NCBI RefSeq assembly: GCF_050467285.1
Contig: NZ_JBCMUN010000007.1
Coordinates: forward strand, 372,001-436,000
Origin: Paenibacillus_E oryzisoli_A
Lineage (GTDB): Bacteria; Bacillota; Bacilli; Paenibacillales; NBRC-103111
Length of the DNA: 64,000 nucleotides
Direction of reading: 5' to 3'
This document shows, piece by piece, positions 17,413 through 25,745 of the stretch (position 1 is its first letter; every line of letters begins with the position of its first letter). The notes under the pieces were generated by a model. The model had not been told where the DNA came from. It saw only the letters and a program-made list of their open reading frames with translations, and ran no database searches. The position numbers and the translations under genes are program-made.

Positions 17413-17889
17413 CTATCCTAGTTGCGGAAACACTGCCCAACTCTCAAAACGGTTGACGTATCCCTCGTTGTACGGCTTAGCGGGAACAAGAACTTCAACC
17501 AAATCTATCACACGTTCGATCTCGTATGGAGCATCATCGACCAGCAAGGAAGGTTTGAACCTTTCAACAACTTCTCGTTTGTTAGAAGTACATATGATAG
17601 TTGCCAAAGGAAATCCATTCAGCATGAGCCAATGCCTGGTGAGTGATTTGAACCACGGAGGTCTTGCTGTAACATACATGATTTTCGAACCTGCCTTATT
17701 CAATCGTTGTAGCGTTTCTGCAGCGTCTTCAAATGCTTCTGCACCCAATAACACATCCGGATTCATTTCAAAGAAATCAGCGCTTAATGGGAATGGATAG
17801 ATGGTTTCTGTAAACCCTGCTACCCTCTTCATAAGTTCGCCTTTTGTATCGGCCAATGTATTGTCAATATCAAACACTAATAGGGACAT
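17413..17889 (-). CDS. HAD-superfamily phosphatase/5'-nucleotidase-like protein
   Basis: A 158-residue HAD hydrolase. Motif I is LVFDIDNTLAD at residues 3-13, with nucleophile Asp and general acid Asp; motif II lies in IMYVTARPP near 85; motif III/IV in LLVDDAPYEIERVID near 128. Short proteins of this kind remove phosphate from nucleotides or other small phosphoesters. I set the start at 17889 with GGAGGAGAAG upstream. It has no co-directional partner; upstream sequence is a transposase tail on the other strand. Substrate unknown. Confidence 0.83.
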   Translation of the reverse strand: MSLLVFDIDNTLADTKGELMKRVAGFTETIYPFPLSADFFEMNPDVLLGAEAFEDAAETLQRLNKAGSKIMYVTARPPWFKSLTRHWLMLNGFPLATIICTSNKREVVERFKPSLLVDDAPYEIERVIDLVEVLVPAKPYNEGYVNRFESWAVFPQLG

Positions 17890-17904
17890 TGATCTTCTCC
17901 TCCT

Positions 17905-18021
17905 TACGATAAGCAAATGATGCTGGTAGAGGCCGGGTGGCTATCCCTTGCCTACAACCTGCTGAAGAAAGCAACAGTGGTTTTCAAAAGCAAAGGAGCT
18001 AAGCACAAACAAGCCGCTTAG
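17905..18021 (+). pseudogene. C-terminal remnant of a transposase (IS1182-like)
   Basis: The plus strand encodes YDKQMMLVEAGWLSLAYN followed by LLKKATVVFKSKGAKHK and a stop at 18019-18021. The pattern VEAGWLSLAYNLLKKA is like the extreme C-terminus of IS1182-family DDE transposases, and the hairpin overlapping the stop codon is common in insertion sequences. Everything upstream is replaced by the HAD gene 5' end. The family call is from memory of the motif only. Confidence 0.45.
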
Positions 18022-18034
18022 CTCCTTTTTCATT
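17992..18034. terminator. Hairpin terminator at the transposase tail
   Basis: AAAGGAGCTAAGC (17992-18004) and GCTTAGCTCCTTT (18016-18028) form a perfect 13-bp stem with TTTTT after it on the plus strand. It may also serve the long minus-strand operon ending at 18164. Confidence 0.8.
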
Positions 18035-18073
18035 CGTCTCTTTTTTAGTACTCCAAATAGATTTACTTAAAGA

Positions 18074-18154
18074 CTATTCGGCTGGTTTATCAGAGCCTTT
18101 AGTAGTAATATCCTGGACATCAACTGAATCGGATTTCAAGTGTGTTGTACGCAT
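18074..18154 (-). CDS. Possible 26-residue ORF after the dockerin protein gene
   Basis: ATG lies 9 bp after the stop of the 1184-residue protein, with AGGAAATAAG upstream. It would encode a hydrophilic 26-residue peptide containing SDSVDVQDITTKGSDKPAE. No family is recognised; it could be a chance frame or the tail of a lost gene. Confidence 0.2.
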   Translation of the reverse strand: MRTTHLKSDSVDVQDITTKGSDKPAE

Positions 18155-18163
18155 CCATATTGC

Positions 18164-21100
18164 TTATTTCCTTTGCTTCATCGCATTCACGATGTGCAAA
18201 TCTTTCTGATCAATCACGCCGTCTTTGTTGACATCCGCCGCTTTCACTTGCGTCCACTCGCTGTCGGATGACGTCACTCCAAAGTGTGTGGCCACCATAC
18301 TGTCATCCCGACCGTTGATGGCTCCGTCTCCATTGACATCGCCCGTCGAAGCGGTCACCCGGTAGGTCACAAAGTGGTCCATCGATTGCTGGAGGGCAAT
18401 CGTCGATATCTGCAACTCCGACCTGGTCGTATACTCCGATGCATAAACGGCCTGTGCGGCCTGGATAGCCAGAAGGAGGATCGGCTTCCTAGCCTCAAGC
18501 GTTCCTGGGATATACTCCCCGATCGCCTTTCCTTCCGATGCCTGATCGTACAATTGCTGCACTTTTTCGATCAAGCCCGAAAGCGGCGATTTATCCACGT
18601 TCTCAATATAGACGGGAAAATCAGTAAGCAACCCAATTGAATCAGTATCTATCAAATCCTCATCATAACCCGGAAGCCAGCTTACGTTCTCGTAATAACC
18701 TTTGCCGGAATCATTGAATCGGAATTCGAGCGCAAGCGCATTTCCTTGTACATTCGAAATTTTAATATTTTTAAATACTTGCCCAAACGTATTATAGTCA
18801 AAGAACATACCGTTAGGGCCCAAGTCGAGATTGGAAGGATGAGAGTAAATATCGTCGATCACAATCTGATCGTAATAATTCGTGTTGTACGCATCCGCAT
18901 ACTGCTTACTAGTTCCCGCCTGATGAATGGCTCCCGTATCGCCACTATCTTGACCAACTTTGTAAACTTTCACATATTTAACAATATTATTCCGTGTATA
19001 CCCATTGCTGCTCTTATTAGATGAACTGGTATCTTGCCCCACAGGCCCACGGAAACTTATAGCGAACCTCGGACCATTGAATATTTCGCTGTGAGAAATT
19101 TCATTGGAGCCAGCATTATATATATTTATGCCGGAGCTGTCTGTTGCCAGTTGTCCTACGTCGTGAATTTTGTTGTTTGTCATGATGTTGTATTTGAGCA
19201 CGTCGCCAGTCCCCGTCTCAGCCCGGAGCAAAATACCACTGATGCCCATCTGCTCAATCCAACAGCCCACTACCCTGTTATATTGATTGTAATTATGCAT
19301 ATAGACACCGAACAAGCCGGCGTTCTTCAGATGGGAATTCCTAATCGTAATGTTTTCCGTATTGCTCATGTTAATCATGCCTTTACGTGTTTCCGAGTTT
19401 TGATACCAGGCATTTATTTGTTTGACGAAATCGGTTCCCTCGAAAGACAATCCTTCAAACGCGATGTTTTGAACCTTGTTGCTCGTGCTGCTCCCTTCCA
19501 GAGAAATGATTGTCTGCACTTTGGGCGCTACGATGTTCTGTTCTGTCGGATCACCGTTGATTGGCCAGTAGTATAATACACCTGCATCGCGATCCAAATA
19601 AAATTCTCCGGGTTGATCTAATAGTTGGTAAATACCTTCTACATAATATCGGGCCTCGGGTCCGATGACAGTTCCATCCCCATTGCTAATACTGATAGCT
19701 CTGGAATTGGCATCAATAGCGGTAATTGGACTAGTCCACATCCCCCAATTTCGATAGCCCCATGGCCAAACAACCAAATCTGCATCGCTTATATCCCAAG
19801 TCGAGGTATCCAGATCACCGCTTTTATACGTAATGCCGCTGACAGTACCAGATTCGGAAGTCAAGTAGGGAGCGTTCGAGTTTGGAAAAGCAACATCTTT
19901 GACATAATTAGGAGTGCGGGCTTTCCTCGCTCTTTCTCCGTTCTCATACAAAGTATCAAAACTCCATCCCTGACCGACCTCAGCCTTCCAGATTGATCCT
20001 AGATCAGGGATCCAATTCGTAATTGGCTGTCCGCCTACTAGCCGTGCACTGCCCAATTCGTCTTCATTTTTATAAAGAATATAATAACCATTTGTTCCAG
20101 AATCCATTTCATTAAAGACAACTGAATCATCTACATAATAATCACCTTTCTTTACATGAACAACGATGTCGCCTGTCATATCACTGTTAATTGTTCTGAT
20201 ATAATCTCTAGCCCCTTGTATGGTGGCAAATGGCTGCTCTTCCGTCCCCAAATTGGCATCGTCGCCATCTGTAGCTACGTAGAGATCCGTCTGTACAACG
20301 GTTGTCGTTCGTTCGTAGTATGCCTCTCGTGTTGGAATTGTTGGAGGGGTGGTAACAATCGGTATCTCTGGTGTTGAATCACTGCCCGTAGCCGCACCAT
20401 AAATTCTGACATTGTCTACATTAGCAATGACGGGACTCGGACTAGCACCTCCAACAAACCAAACACGACCAATATTAGAAGCCGCTGCTCGACGGAAAGG
20501 AAGGGAGCTACTTATCAATTGATCGTTCACGTAGAGATCTGCTGTTTTGAGGGAAACATCAGCTTCAATCCGAAAATCATTCCATTGAGTGCCGTCAAAA
20601 CCACTTGGCGTTAGAACTGTCGTTGTCGTTGTGCCTCCTGTGGTAACAAACCAACGAATCTCATTTTTCAGAATACCCATCGAAGTAACGAGACCGGAAG
20701 TGGAGCTCGAATCGTCTAAGAGGTAAAACTGAAAAGAGCCGGTGTTGTTCGTTGAAGGTTCGATTCGGATGGAAGCTTCGGCGATCATTTTATGCAATTG
20801 CGTACTGAATTTCTTGTAAATACCTACCGTACTGGGGTCGTTATCAACGATTCGCATCATCTTACCGGTACCGTCTTTTCCATATACACCCACAGTCACG
20901 GATGAACCTGCCGGCAGAACGGAAGGCGTCAACGCATCCCATACAACCCCACTTCCAGTTGTAAGTGAATCGAAGTTTTCGGAAAATAAGGTAGGCATCT
21001 CTCCTTGAATGCTGACATTATCAACATAGGCAATGACGGGACTCGGACTAGCTCCCCCGACAAACCAGATCCGGCCAATATTGGAGGCTGCGGCTCTGCG

Positions 21101-21718
21101 AAAACGGAGATCGTCGCCAATCAACTGGCCGTTCAGATAAAGATCAGCTGTTTTTAGTGATACATCGGCATCGATTCGAAAATCGTTCCATTGTGTACCA
21201 TCAAACCCGCTTGGCGTTAGTACTGTCGTTGTCGTTGTGCCTCCTGCAGTAACGAACCAGCGAATTTCATTCTTTAAAATGCCCAGTGAGGTAACTAAAC
21301 CGGAAGTTGACAAGGAGTCGTCAAGAAGATAGAACTGGAACGAACCTGCGTTATCCGTTGCCGCGTCAATACGAATCGAAGCTTCCGCGATCATTTTTTG
21401 TACCTGGGTACCGAATTTCTTGAACGTGCCAATCGTACCGGGGTCATTATCAACGATTTGCATCATCTTGCCGACACCGCCTTTACCGTACACTTCTGCA
21501 GTCACAGAGGAACCTGCGGGTAATACGGAAGGGGTAGTTGCATCCCACGCAATGTCGCCGCCCGTTTCGAGCGAATCAAAGTTTTCCTGCCAAATCGTCT
21601 GATAGTGTGCATTCCCAGTAGTACTCGCATTGGATACTGGCGATACGCCAATTAGAAATATGTTGAGTAACATTACAGTACAAATCACAGCACACAATTT
21701 TTTGGCCAACCGATGCAT
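18164..21718 (-). CDS. Large secreted beta-helix polysaccharide-active protein with dockerin
   Basis: An 1184-residue exported protein. Residues 1-31 are a signal peptide. Residues ~42-240 and ~243-445 are two near-identical beta-sandwich (LamG/concanavalin-like) domains, each opening with ENFDSL and containing VLPAGSSVT and TVLTPSGFDGTQWNDFRI. Residues ~475-1075 form a right-handed parallel beta-helix beginning TDLYVATDGDDANLGTEEQP, typical of pectate-lyase-like enzymes. A helical linker precedes a C-terminal type I dockerin with two calcium loops (DVNGDGAINGRDD and DVNKDGVIDQKDL). It should bind and cut a polysaccharide outside the cell. No cohesin is seen here, so the dockerin partner is unknown. 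It ends the long operon starting at 34232. Confidence 0.85.
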   Translation of the reverse strand: MHRLAKKLCAVICTVMLLNIFLIGVSPVSNASTTGNAHYQTIWQENFDSLETGGDIAWDATTPSVLPAGSSVTAEVYGKGGVGKMMQIVDNDPGTIGTFKKFGTQVQKMIAEASIRIDAATDNAGSFQFYLLDDSLSTSGLVTSLGILKNEIRWFVTAGGTTTTTVLTPSGFDGTQWNDFRIDADVSLKTADLYLNGQLIGDDLRFRRAAASNIGRIWFVGGASPSPVIAYVDNVSIQGEMPTLFSENFDSLTTGSGVVWDALTPSVLPAGSSVTVGVYGKDGTGKMMRIVDNDPSTVGIYKKFSTQLHKMIAEASIRIEPSTNNTGSFQFYLLDDSSSTSGLVTSMGILKNEIRWFVTTGGTTTTTVLTPSGFDGTQWNDFRIEADVSLKTADLYVNDQLISSSLPFRRAAASNIGRVWFVGGASPSPVIANVDNVRIYGAATGSDSTPEIPIVTTPPTIPTREAYYERTTTVVQTDLYVATDGDDANLGTEEQPFATIQGARDYIRTINSDMTGDIVVHVKKGDYYVDDSVVFNEMDSGTNGYYILYKNEDELGSARLVGGQPITNWIPDLGSIWKAEVGQGWSFDTLYENGERARKARTPNYVKDVAFPNSNAPYLTSESGTVSGITYKSGDLDTSTWDISDADLVVWPWGYRNWGMWTSPITAIDANSRAISISNGDGTVIGPEARYYVEGIYQLLDQPGEFYLDRDAGVLYYWPINGDPTEQNIVAPKVQTIISLEGSSTSNKVQNIAFEGLSFEGTDFVKQINAWYQNSETRKGMINMSNTENITIRNSHLKNAGLFGVYMHNYNQYNRVVGCWIEQMGISGILLRAETGTGDVLKYNIMTNNKIHDVGQLATDSSGINIYNAGSNEISHSEIFNGPRFAISFRGPVGQDTSSSNKSSNGYTRNNIVKYVKVYKVGQDSGDTGAIHQAGTSKQYADAYNTNYYDQIVIDDIYSHPSNLDLGPNGMFFDYNTFGQVFKNIKISNVQGNALALEFRFNDSGKGYYENVSWLPGYDEDLIDTDSIGLLTDFPVYIENVDKSPLSGLIEKVQQLYDQASEGKAIGEYIPGTLEARKPILLLAIQAAQAVYASEYTTRSELQISTIALQQSMDHFVTYRVTASTGDVNGDGAINGRDDSMVATHFGVTSSDSEWTQVKAADVNKDGVIDQKDLHIVNAMKQRK
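20390..21600 (-). repeat. Internal tandem duplication of ~0.6 kb in the dockerin protein gene
   Basis: The two beta-sandwich domains are duplicated at DNA level: for example CTTGGCGTTAG followed by ACTGTCGTTGTCGTTGTGCC occurs near 20610-20637 and near 21210-21240. The unit is about 600 bp and the copies remain very similar, so the duplication is fairly recent or kept similar by conversion. Confidence 0.85.
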
Positions 21719-21768
21719 GAAGATCTCTCCTTTAAGCTTCGATTCCCGGTATATTCAGGTTATACCAT

Positions 21769-22677
21769 TTAGACAAGCTTCCATGCGTCTTCTAGACGCT
21801 GAAAATTGTCTTCAATCGTATAAGCTGACGTTTGCCCTGGGTAAGGTACCATTTCGAGTATAAGAGCACCACGTTCCTTTTTACTCAAATATCCAACAGA
21901 TAATAATTCTTGCAAAATACCTGCCAGCTCCGGCGTATCGATTTCTCCGCCTTGATAGCCGATTGGCGGATGATAATCGCCGTACCATACATGCTGCTTA
22001 TCTTTCAATATGCAATTGCCTAAATGAACTCTCTTCAAATAAGGGCTTAATTGATGAATAGCGTGCGTAAAAGATTCACCCATTAAAGGAACATGGGCCA
22101 TATCAAGTTCAATAAACAAGTTATCAATACCGGAGTGGCGAAGCGATTGGACAAATTCAGCACATTCTTCGCTCGGGCCTAACAGAAACTTCTTGTCAAT
22201 CTCACGATCAAATGGCTCTAGTAAACCGATCATTGAGCGGTTGTTCAATTGTTTACAGAACCAGCTTGTAAATTCTGAAAACCGCCTTTTCGCCGACTCT
22301 CTCTCTTCTGGAAAATCCGGACCCGAAGCAAAAATGAATCCTGTTGCGCCAATGGCAGCCGCCATTTCGATCTGATCGCGGACGATCATACGAGAAATTT
22401 CCTGGTCATGCGGAGAAGATGAGGCTAGAGCAATCTTTCGAAGCGGATATAGATGAAGCGCATAAATTATTTCTTTTCGAATCTGTGTAAGATGAGAGAT
22501 TAATTGCTCCCTGCGCTCTTCGCCGAATGGAATACAACAGTCAAATGTTTCTATATCTTCCCTCTGACTTAGTTCTATTAAAGTTCTGACATGTGCATCC
22601 TGATCGGTCATACATTCTGGATAAATCATGTGATGCACGAGTCCGATTTTCGAGTAATCAGATAATTTACCTTTCAT
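21769..22677 (-). CDS. Sugar phosphate isomerase/epimerase-like TIM-barrel protein
   Basis: A 302-residue cytosolic protein of the xylose-isomerase-like TIM-barrel family. GSLGL-like strands are replaced by ETFDCCIPFG near residue 42, and the metal/acid residues are seen in FIELDMAHVPLMG near 190, VHLGNC near 220 and GALILEMVPYPG near 283. Such enzymes epimerise, isomerise or dehydrate sugars and sugar acids. Start 22677 has GGAGG 8 nt upstream; the gene overlaps the M55 gene by 11 bp. It probably acts in the catabolism of sugars released in this operon. Substrate unknown. Confidence 0.82.
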   Translation of the reverse strand: MKGKLSDYSKIGLVHHMIYPECMTDQDAHVRTLIELSQREDIETFDCCIPFGEERREQLISHLTQIRKEIIYALHLYPLRKIALASSSPHDQEISRMIVRDQIEMAAAIGATGFIFASGPDFPEERESAKRRFSEFTSWFCKQLNNRSMIGLLEPFDREIDKKFLLGPSEECAEFVQSLRHSGIDNLFIELDMAHVPLMGESFTHAIHQLSPYLKRVHLGNCILKDKQHVWYGDYHPPIGYQGGEIDTPELAGILQELLSVGYLSKKERGALILEMVPYPGQTSAYTIEDNFQRLEDAWKLV

Positions 22678-23518
22678 CCTGAACCTCCATTTCTCTCTGG
22701 ATCGTAAGTTTCTTATCCCAATATGCGGACCACACTTCCAGCACACTAGATCCGCTTAGGCGGATGATTCCGCTTTTCCTCATATCATCAGGATACCTTT
22801 GTTCATAGAGCTCGCGGTAAGCACCAGGCCGCAAATCGATATCCATTTGAATACTTGAGCCAAAATGAAAGGCGGAAGGGGCAACGTCCAAACTTGCTGC
22901 CTGTCTTCCAGCTTGCCGGATTCGTTCAGAGGTAACTGTAAGCGGATAGCATTTAGCCCCCCACTCGCAGTAAGCTTCCTTCACGACCACGCCCGCACAT
23001 TGCGGCACTAGCTCCTTAGCCTCCGAAACGCCGGCAGAATCGCCTGTAAGCAGCAGTAGTGGGACTCCCTGCTCACCGGCAATTGCCGTCTCGACGCCAA
23101 TCTCTCCGACGGATTGACCATTAATCTGAATATCTGCAATATCTGGCTCATACGTATGGTGCAAAAGCCCGTTCGATGTCCCTGCTTTGGCATGAAAGCC
23201 GAGCATAATCATACCCGTGAATGATTGGTTTATCCCCCCAGCCCAATCACGTCGATAAGGCGGTTTTCCACAGATCACGGTCACATTGTCGGGTAAATCG
23301 TCAATCAAAATATTCCTTCCAAAGAAATGTTCGTCATAAATGACGATTTCATCAGCTCCCCCTTCATTTAAACCTTGCAACAAGGCTGAGAGATCTGCCA
23401 TCATCATACGCTGTCCATAGCCATAGTTAGATGCGCCCGGGGTTACTTCTTCATATGAGGTTACGCCACTGACACCTTCCATATCCGAACGAATCATATA
23501 CACTTTCCGCGAATTCAA
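22667..23518 (-). CDS. M55-family D-aminopeptidase-like protein
   Basis: A 283-residue protein of the DppA/M55 family. It opens with the zinc-binding SDMEGVSGV (residues 11-19) and contains IVIYDEHFFGRN near 60, MLGFHAKAGT near 108 and LLHHTYEPD near 120, the histidine and acid ligands of the family. Known members cleave D-amino-acid peptides. The start is TTG overlapping the FAH stop (TTGA); an ATG seven codons later (23497) is possible. An aminopeptidase in a sugar operon is unusual. It may act on an amide-linked or amino-acid-decorated sugar, which is inference. Confidence 0.82.
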   Translation of the reverse strand: MNSRKVYMIRSDMEGVSGVTSYEEVTPGASNYGYGQRMMMADLSALLQGLNEGGADEIVIYDEHFFGRNILIDDLPDNVTVICGKPPYRRDWAGGINQSFTGMIMLGFHAKAGTSNGLLHHTYEPDIADIQINGQSVGEIGVETAIAGEQGVPLLLLTGDSAGVSEAKELVPQCAGVVVKEAYCEWGAKCYPLTVTSERIRQAGRQAASLDVAPSAFHFGSSIQMDIDLRPGAYRELYEQRYPDDMRKSGIIRLSGSSVLEVWSAYWDKKLTIQREMEVQDER

Positions 23519-24141
23519 TTTTTAATCACATCCTGCTTTAAAGTATGTTGAATGGATCCCAACTCTGGGCTGAACAATTCAATAACATCACCGCTTACGC
23601 AAAGCGTTGGATGTGCAGGTGTGCCCGTCAAGATGAGATCACCTTCTCTGAGCGGCATGATTGCGGAAATGTACGAAATAAGCCAAGTCACGGAGAATAG
23701 CATCTCACTTGTATGCCCATCCTGCACAGGTTGACCATTGACAGACATTCGAATGGTTACATCTTGGACATTATCCACCTTGACAAAAGAACCTATCGGA
23801 GTCGTGTTCATAAACATTTTATGCTGACCTAACTCTATCTTATCTACAGCTGTAATATCATTGACGATTGCGCAACCGCAAATATGCGACAACGCCTCAT
23901 CCTCTCTGATTTGATAACCCGGTCTACCAACTAATACACCCATTTCAACCTCACAGTAGATTTGTTGGATCTGACTGCTTAATTCAATGTGTTCCGATGT
24001 CGTCACACTGTCCACATTTTTTAAGAAAAGCATCGGTTCATCAACTTGCAGATCAAGACCTTTTTCTATCCGAAGTGAACGATAGTGTGGACCTACTCCG
24101 ATTATCCTTTTAACTTCTGGCTGAAATGTCAAACCTATCAT
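23515..24141 (-). CDS. Fumarylacetoacetate hydrolase family protein
   Basis: A 208-residue FAH-fold enzyme. The metal ligands are in YCEVEMGVLVGRPG near residue 65 (E-x-E) and VNDITAVDK near 95, and LREGDLILTGTPAHP near 165 is the C-terminal signature. The family hydrolyses or decarboxylates 2,4-dioxo acids and hydrates, including 2,4-diketo-3-deoxy sugar acids in oxidative sugar breakdown. Start 24141 has AAGGAG 8 nt upstream; an in-frame upstream region overlaps the previous gene. It is coupled to the M55 gene by a 4-bp overlap. A role in sugar-acid degradation is likely, not proven. Confidence 0.83.
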   Translation of the reverse strand: MIGLTFQPEVKRIIGVGPHYRSLRIEKGLDLQVDEPMLFLKNVDSVTTSEHIELSSQIQQIYCEVEMGVLVGRPGYQIREDEALSHICGCAIVNDITAVDKIELGQHKMFMNTTPIGSFVKVDNVQDVTIRMSVNGQPVQDGHTSEMLFSVTWLISYISAIMPLREGDLILTGTPAHPTLCVSGDVIELFSPELGSIQHTLKQDVIKN

Positions 24142-24181
24142 GGCTATAACTCCTTGTAATACAATGTGAAAAATAGGATTT

Positions 24182-25714
24182 TTAACGATAAAGGGCAACT
24201 TCAACTCCGACAAATGTAGCTTTCTTATACGGATCGTTGTTGGTTAAATGGACTACGTTGTCACCTGATTTTACTAGTTCAGTGGGAAGTTCAAAATATC
24301 GAACTCTCTCCTGAGGCGGCAAACATTCCAAAGAGAATGGAGCGAACAATTCACCCGTTTCAACTTTTTCCTGCAGCTTCACGCCATTAAAGTTAGCGAT
24401 AAGTGGCAGACGGGCCGTGTCCGTATCTGTTTCCACTCGCAGCATGCCACTGCTGAACCGCCCCTCCGGCACAATGTACATGTCAAAGGTTTTTTCCTGA
24501 TCGGCAGGAAACGTACCATAACCAGTTCCTATAAAGTAGTGCTGCGGTTGCCGCTCCAAATGACTCAGCTCGCAAATGGTGTTTAAGATGTCAAACGAAG
24601 GTTCTTTGCCGGGAAATTCTTTGCGCCTGGGCTCGTGAAAACCATGATCGCGTGTATAGGCAAAATTGAAGAAGCTGATTCCATCCACGCCTCTGCGCCA
24701 ATATTGAAGTGCCGCCGTTTCATATATTTCCCTCGTCGTCTTACGGTTGATATTGTTCGCGTAGCCGAGTGAGCTACGCGAGCTGCCGATATTCGTAATA
24801 AAATGAAGCTCACCGTAAATACGCGCGTTGCTGATACGTCGCTTGTAGTCTTCAATTCCAATCTCAAGGCTTGTTCGGAAGTAGGAAGAAACATTCACCA
24901 TATCGATCAACCCTTCTTGATCCCAGCTTTCCACATCCAATCCGATCTTGACCGCTTCTTCGGGACGGTGCGGCACGCGAACGCTCAGGCTGAGCTTCTT
25001 CCCTCTGCTTTCCCCGATATCATCTAGCATGAGGCGGATACGTGCGACAAATTCGTTCATGATCGGTATGCCATCTGCAATCTGATTATCGGGGAAATAG
25101 CGCGGAGACCGCATGAAATCAAGCTCCATCCCATCAATATCATAGTTTTCCGCCAATTCCTTCAGTAAACTAAAATAATAGTCACGTACTTCGGGAACAA
25201 GATAGTTAAATGCCGCTCCTGACGGTTCCAGCCAATATTCAGGATGATTACGCCAGAAGCTTCCATGCGTTTGAGCTTGTGTGTTCTTCACGTAGTGATG
25301 ATCATTCATCCGGTAAGCGATAAAGAAATCAATGCCGATTTCTCTTGCGGTCTTCAAAGAGAGAGCAATGGGATCTTTGTGCTGCAGCATATAGCGGCGT
25401 GCCCGAAAGTACGCTTTATCATTGTAGTTCCAGTTGGCTTCCGGAAGCGGCTCACGCTCCAGAGGTGCCTCATCTTGCCATCTTCGATCGATTTCTGAGT
25501 ACCAGAGATTAGTTCTCCACGCTTGAGGACAGCACATTAACGCATCGACCTGCGTACCTTGTAACTCTTTGACGTATCCAATAACTTGTTCATCTGTCAC
25601 ATTGTCATCGTATCTTTGGTAAGGTGTTTGAGTTGTAAATAAAATCAGCAGCTCGTGGTTATACAAACACTTATAGGGCACCTTCTGTCCCTGTCGTTTT
25701 ACTTCGATTGACAT
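24182..25714 (-). CDS. GH10-like (hypothetical glycosyl hydrolase) protein, paralogue 2
   Basis: A 510-residue cytosolic protein without a signal peptide. Its N-terminal two thirds form a predicted TIM barrel of the 'glycosyl hydrolase-like 10' type: GTQVDALMCCPQAWRT near 50, FFIAYRMNDHHY near 130, YDIDGMELDFMRSPRYF near 195, and WDQEGLIDMVNVSSYF near 265. The last ~110 residues are a beta-sandwich. It probably hydrolyses or binds oligosaccharides in the cytosol. It is a tandem paralogue of the next gene upstream (25746-27284), sharing most motifs. Ribosome site GGAGGATAG. No catalytic activity is known for close families. Confidence 0.75.
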   Translation of the reverse strand: MSIEVKRQGQKVPYKCLYNHELLILFTTQTPYQRYDDNVTDEQVIGYVKELQGTQVDALMCCPQAWRTNLWYSEIDRRWQDEAPLEREPLPEANWNYNDKAYFRARRYMLQHKDPIALSLKTAREIGIDFFIAYRMNDHHYVKNTQAQTHGSFWRNHPEYWLEPSGAAFNYLVPEVRDYYFSLLKELAENYDIDGMELDFMRSPRYFPDNQIADGIPIMNEFVARIRLMLDDIGESRGKKLSLSVRVPHRPEEAVKIGLDVESWDQEGLIDMVNVSSYFRTSLEIGIEDYKRRISNARIYGELHFITNIGSSRSSLGYANNINRKTTREIYETAALQYWRRGVDGISFFNFAYTRDHGFHEPRRKEFPGKEPSFDILNTICELSHLERQPQHYFIGTGYGTFPADQEKTFDMYIVPEGRFSSGMLRVETDTDTARLPLIANFNGVKLQEKVETGELFAPFSLECLPPQERVRYFELPTELVKSGDNVVHLTNNDPYKKATFVGVEVALYR

Positions 25715-25745
25715 ACGCTATCCTCCAATTGTAAGTTGAACTACC

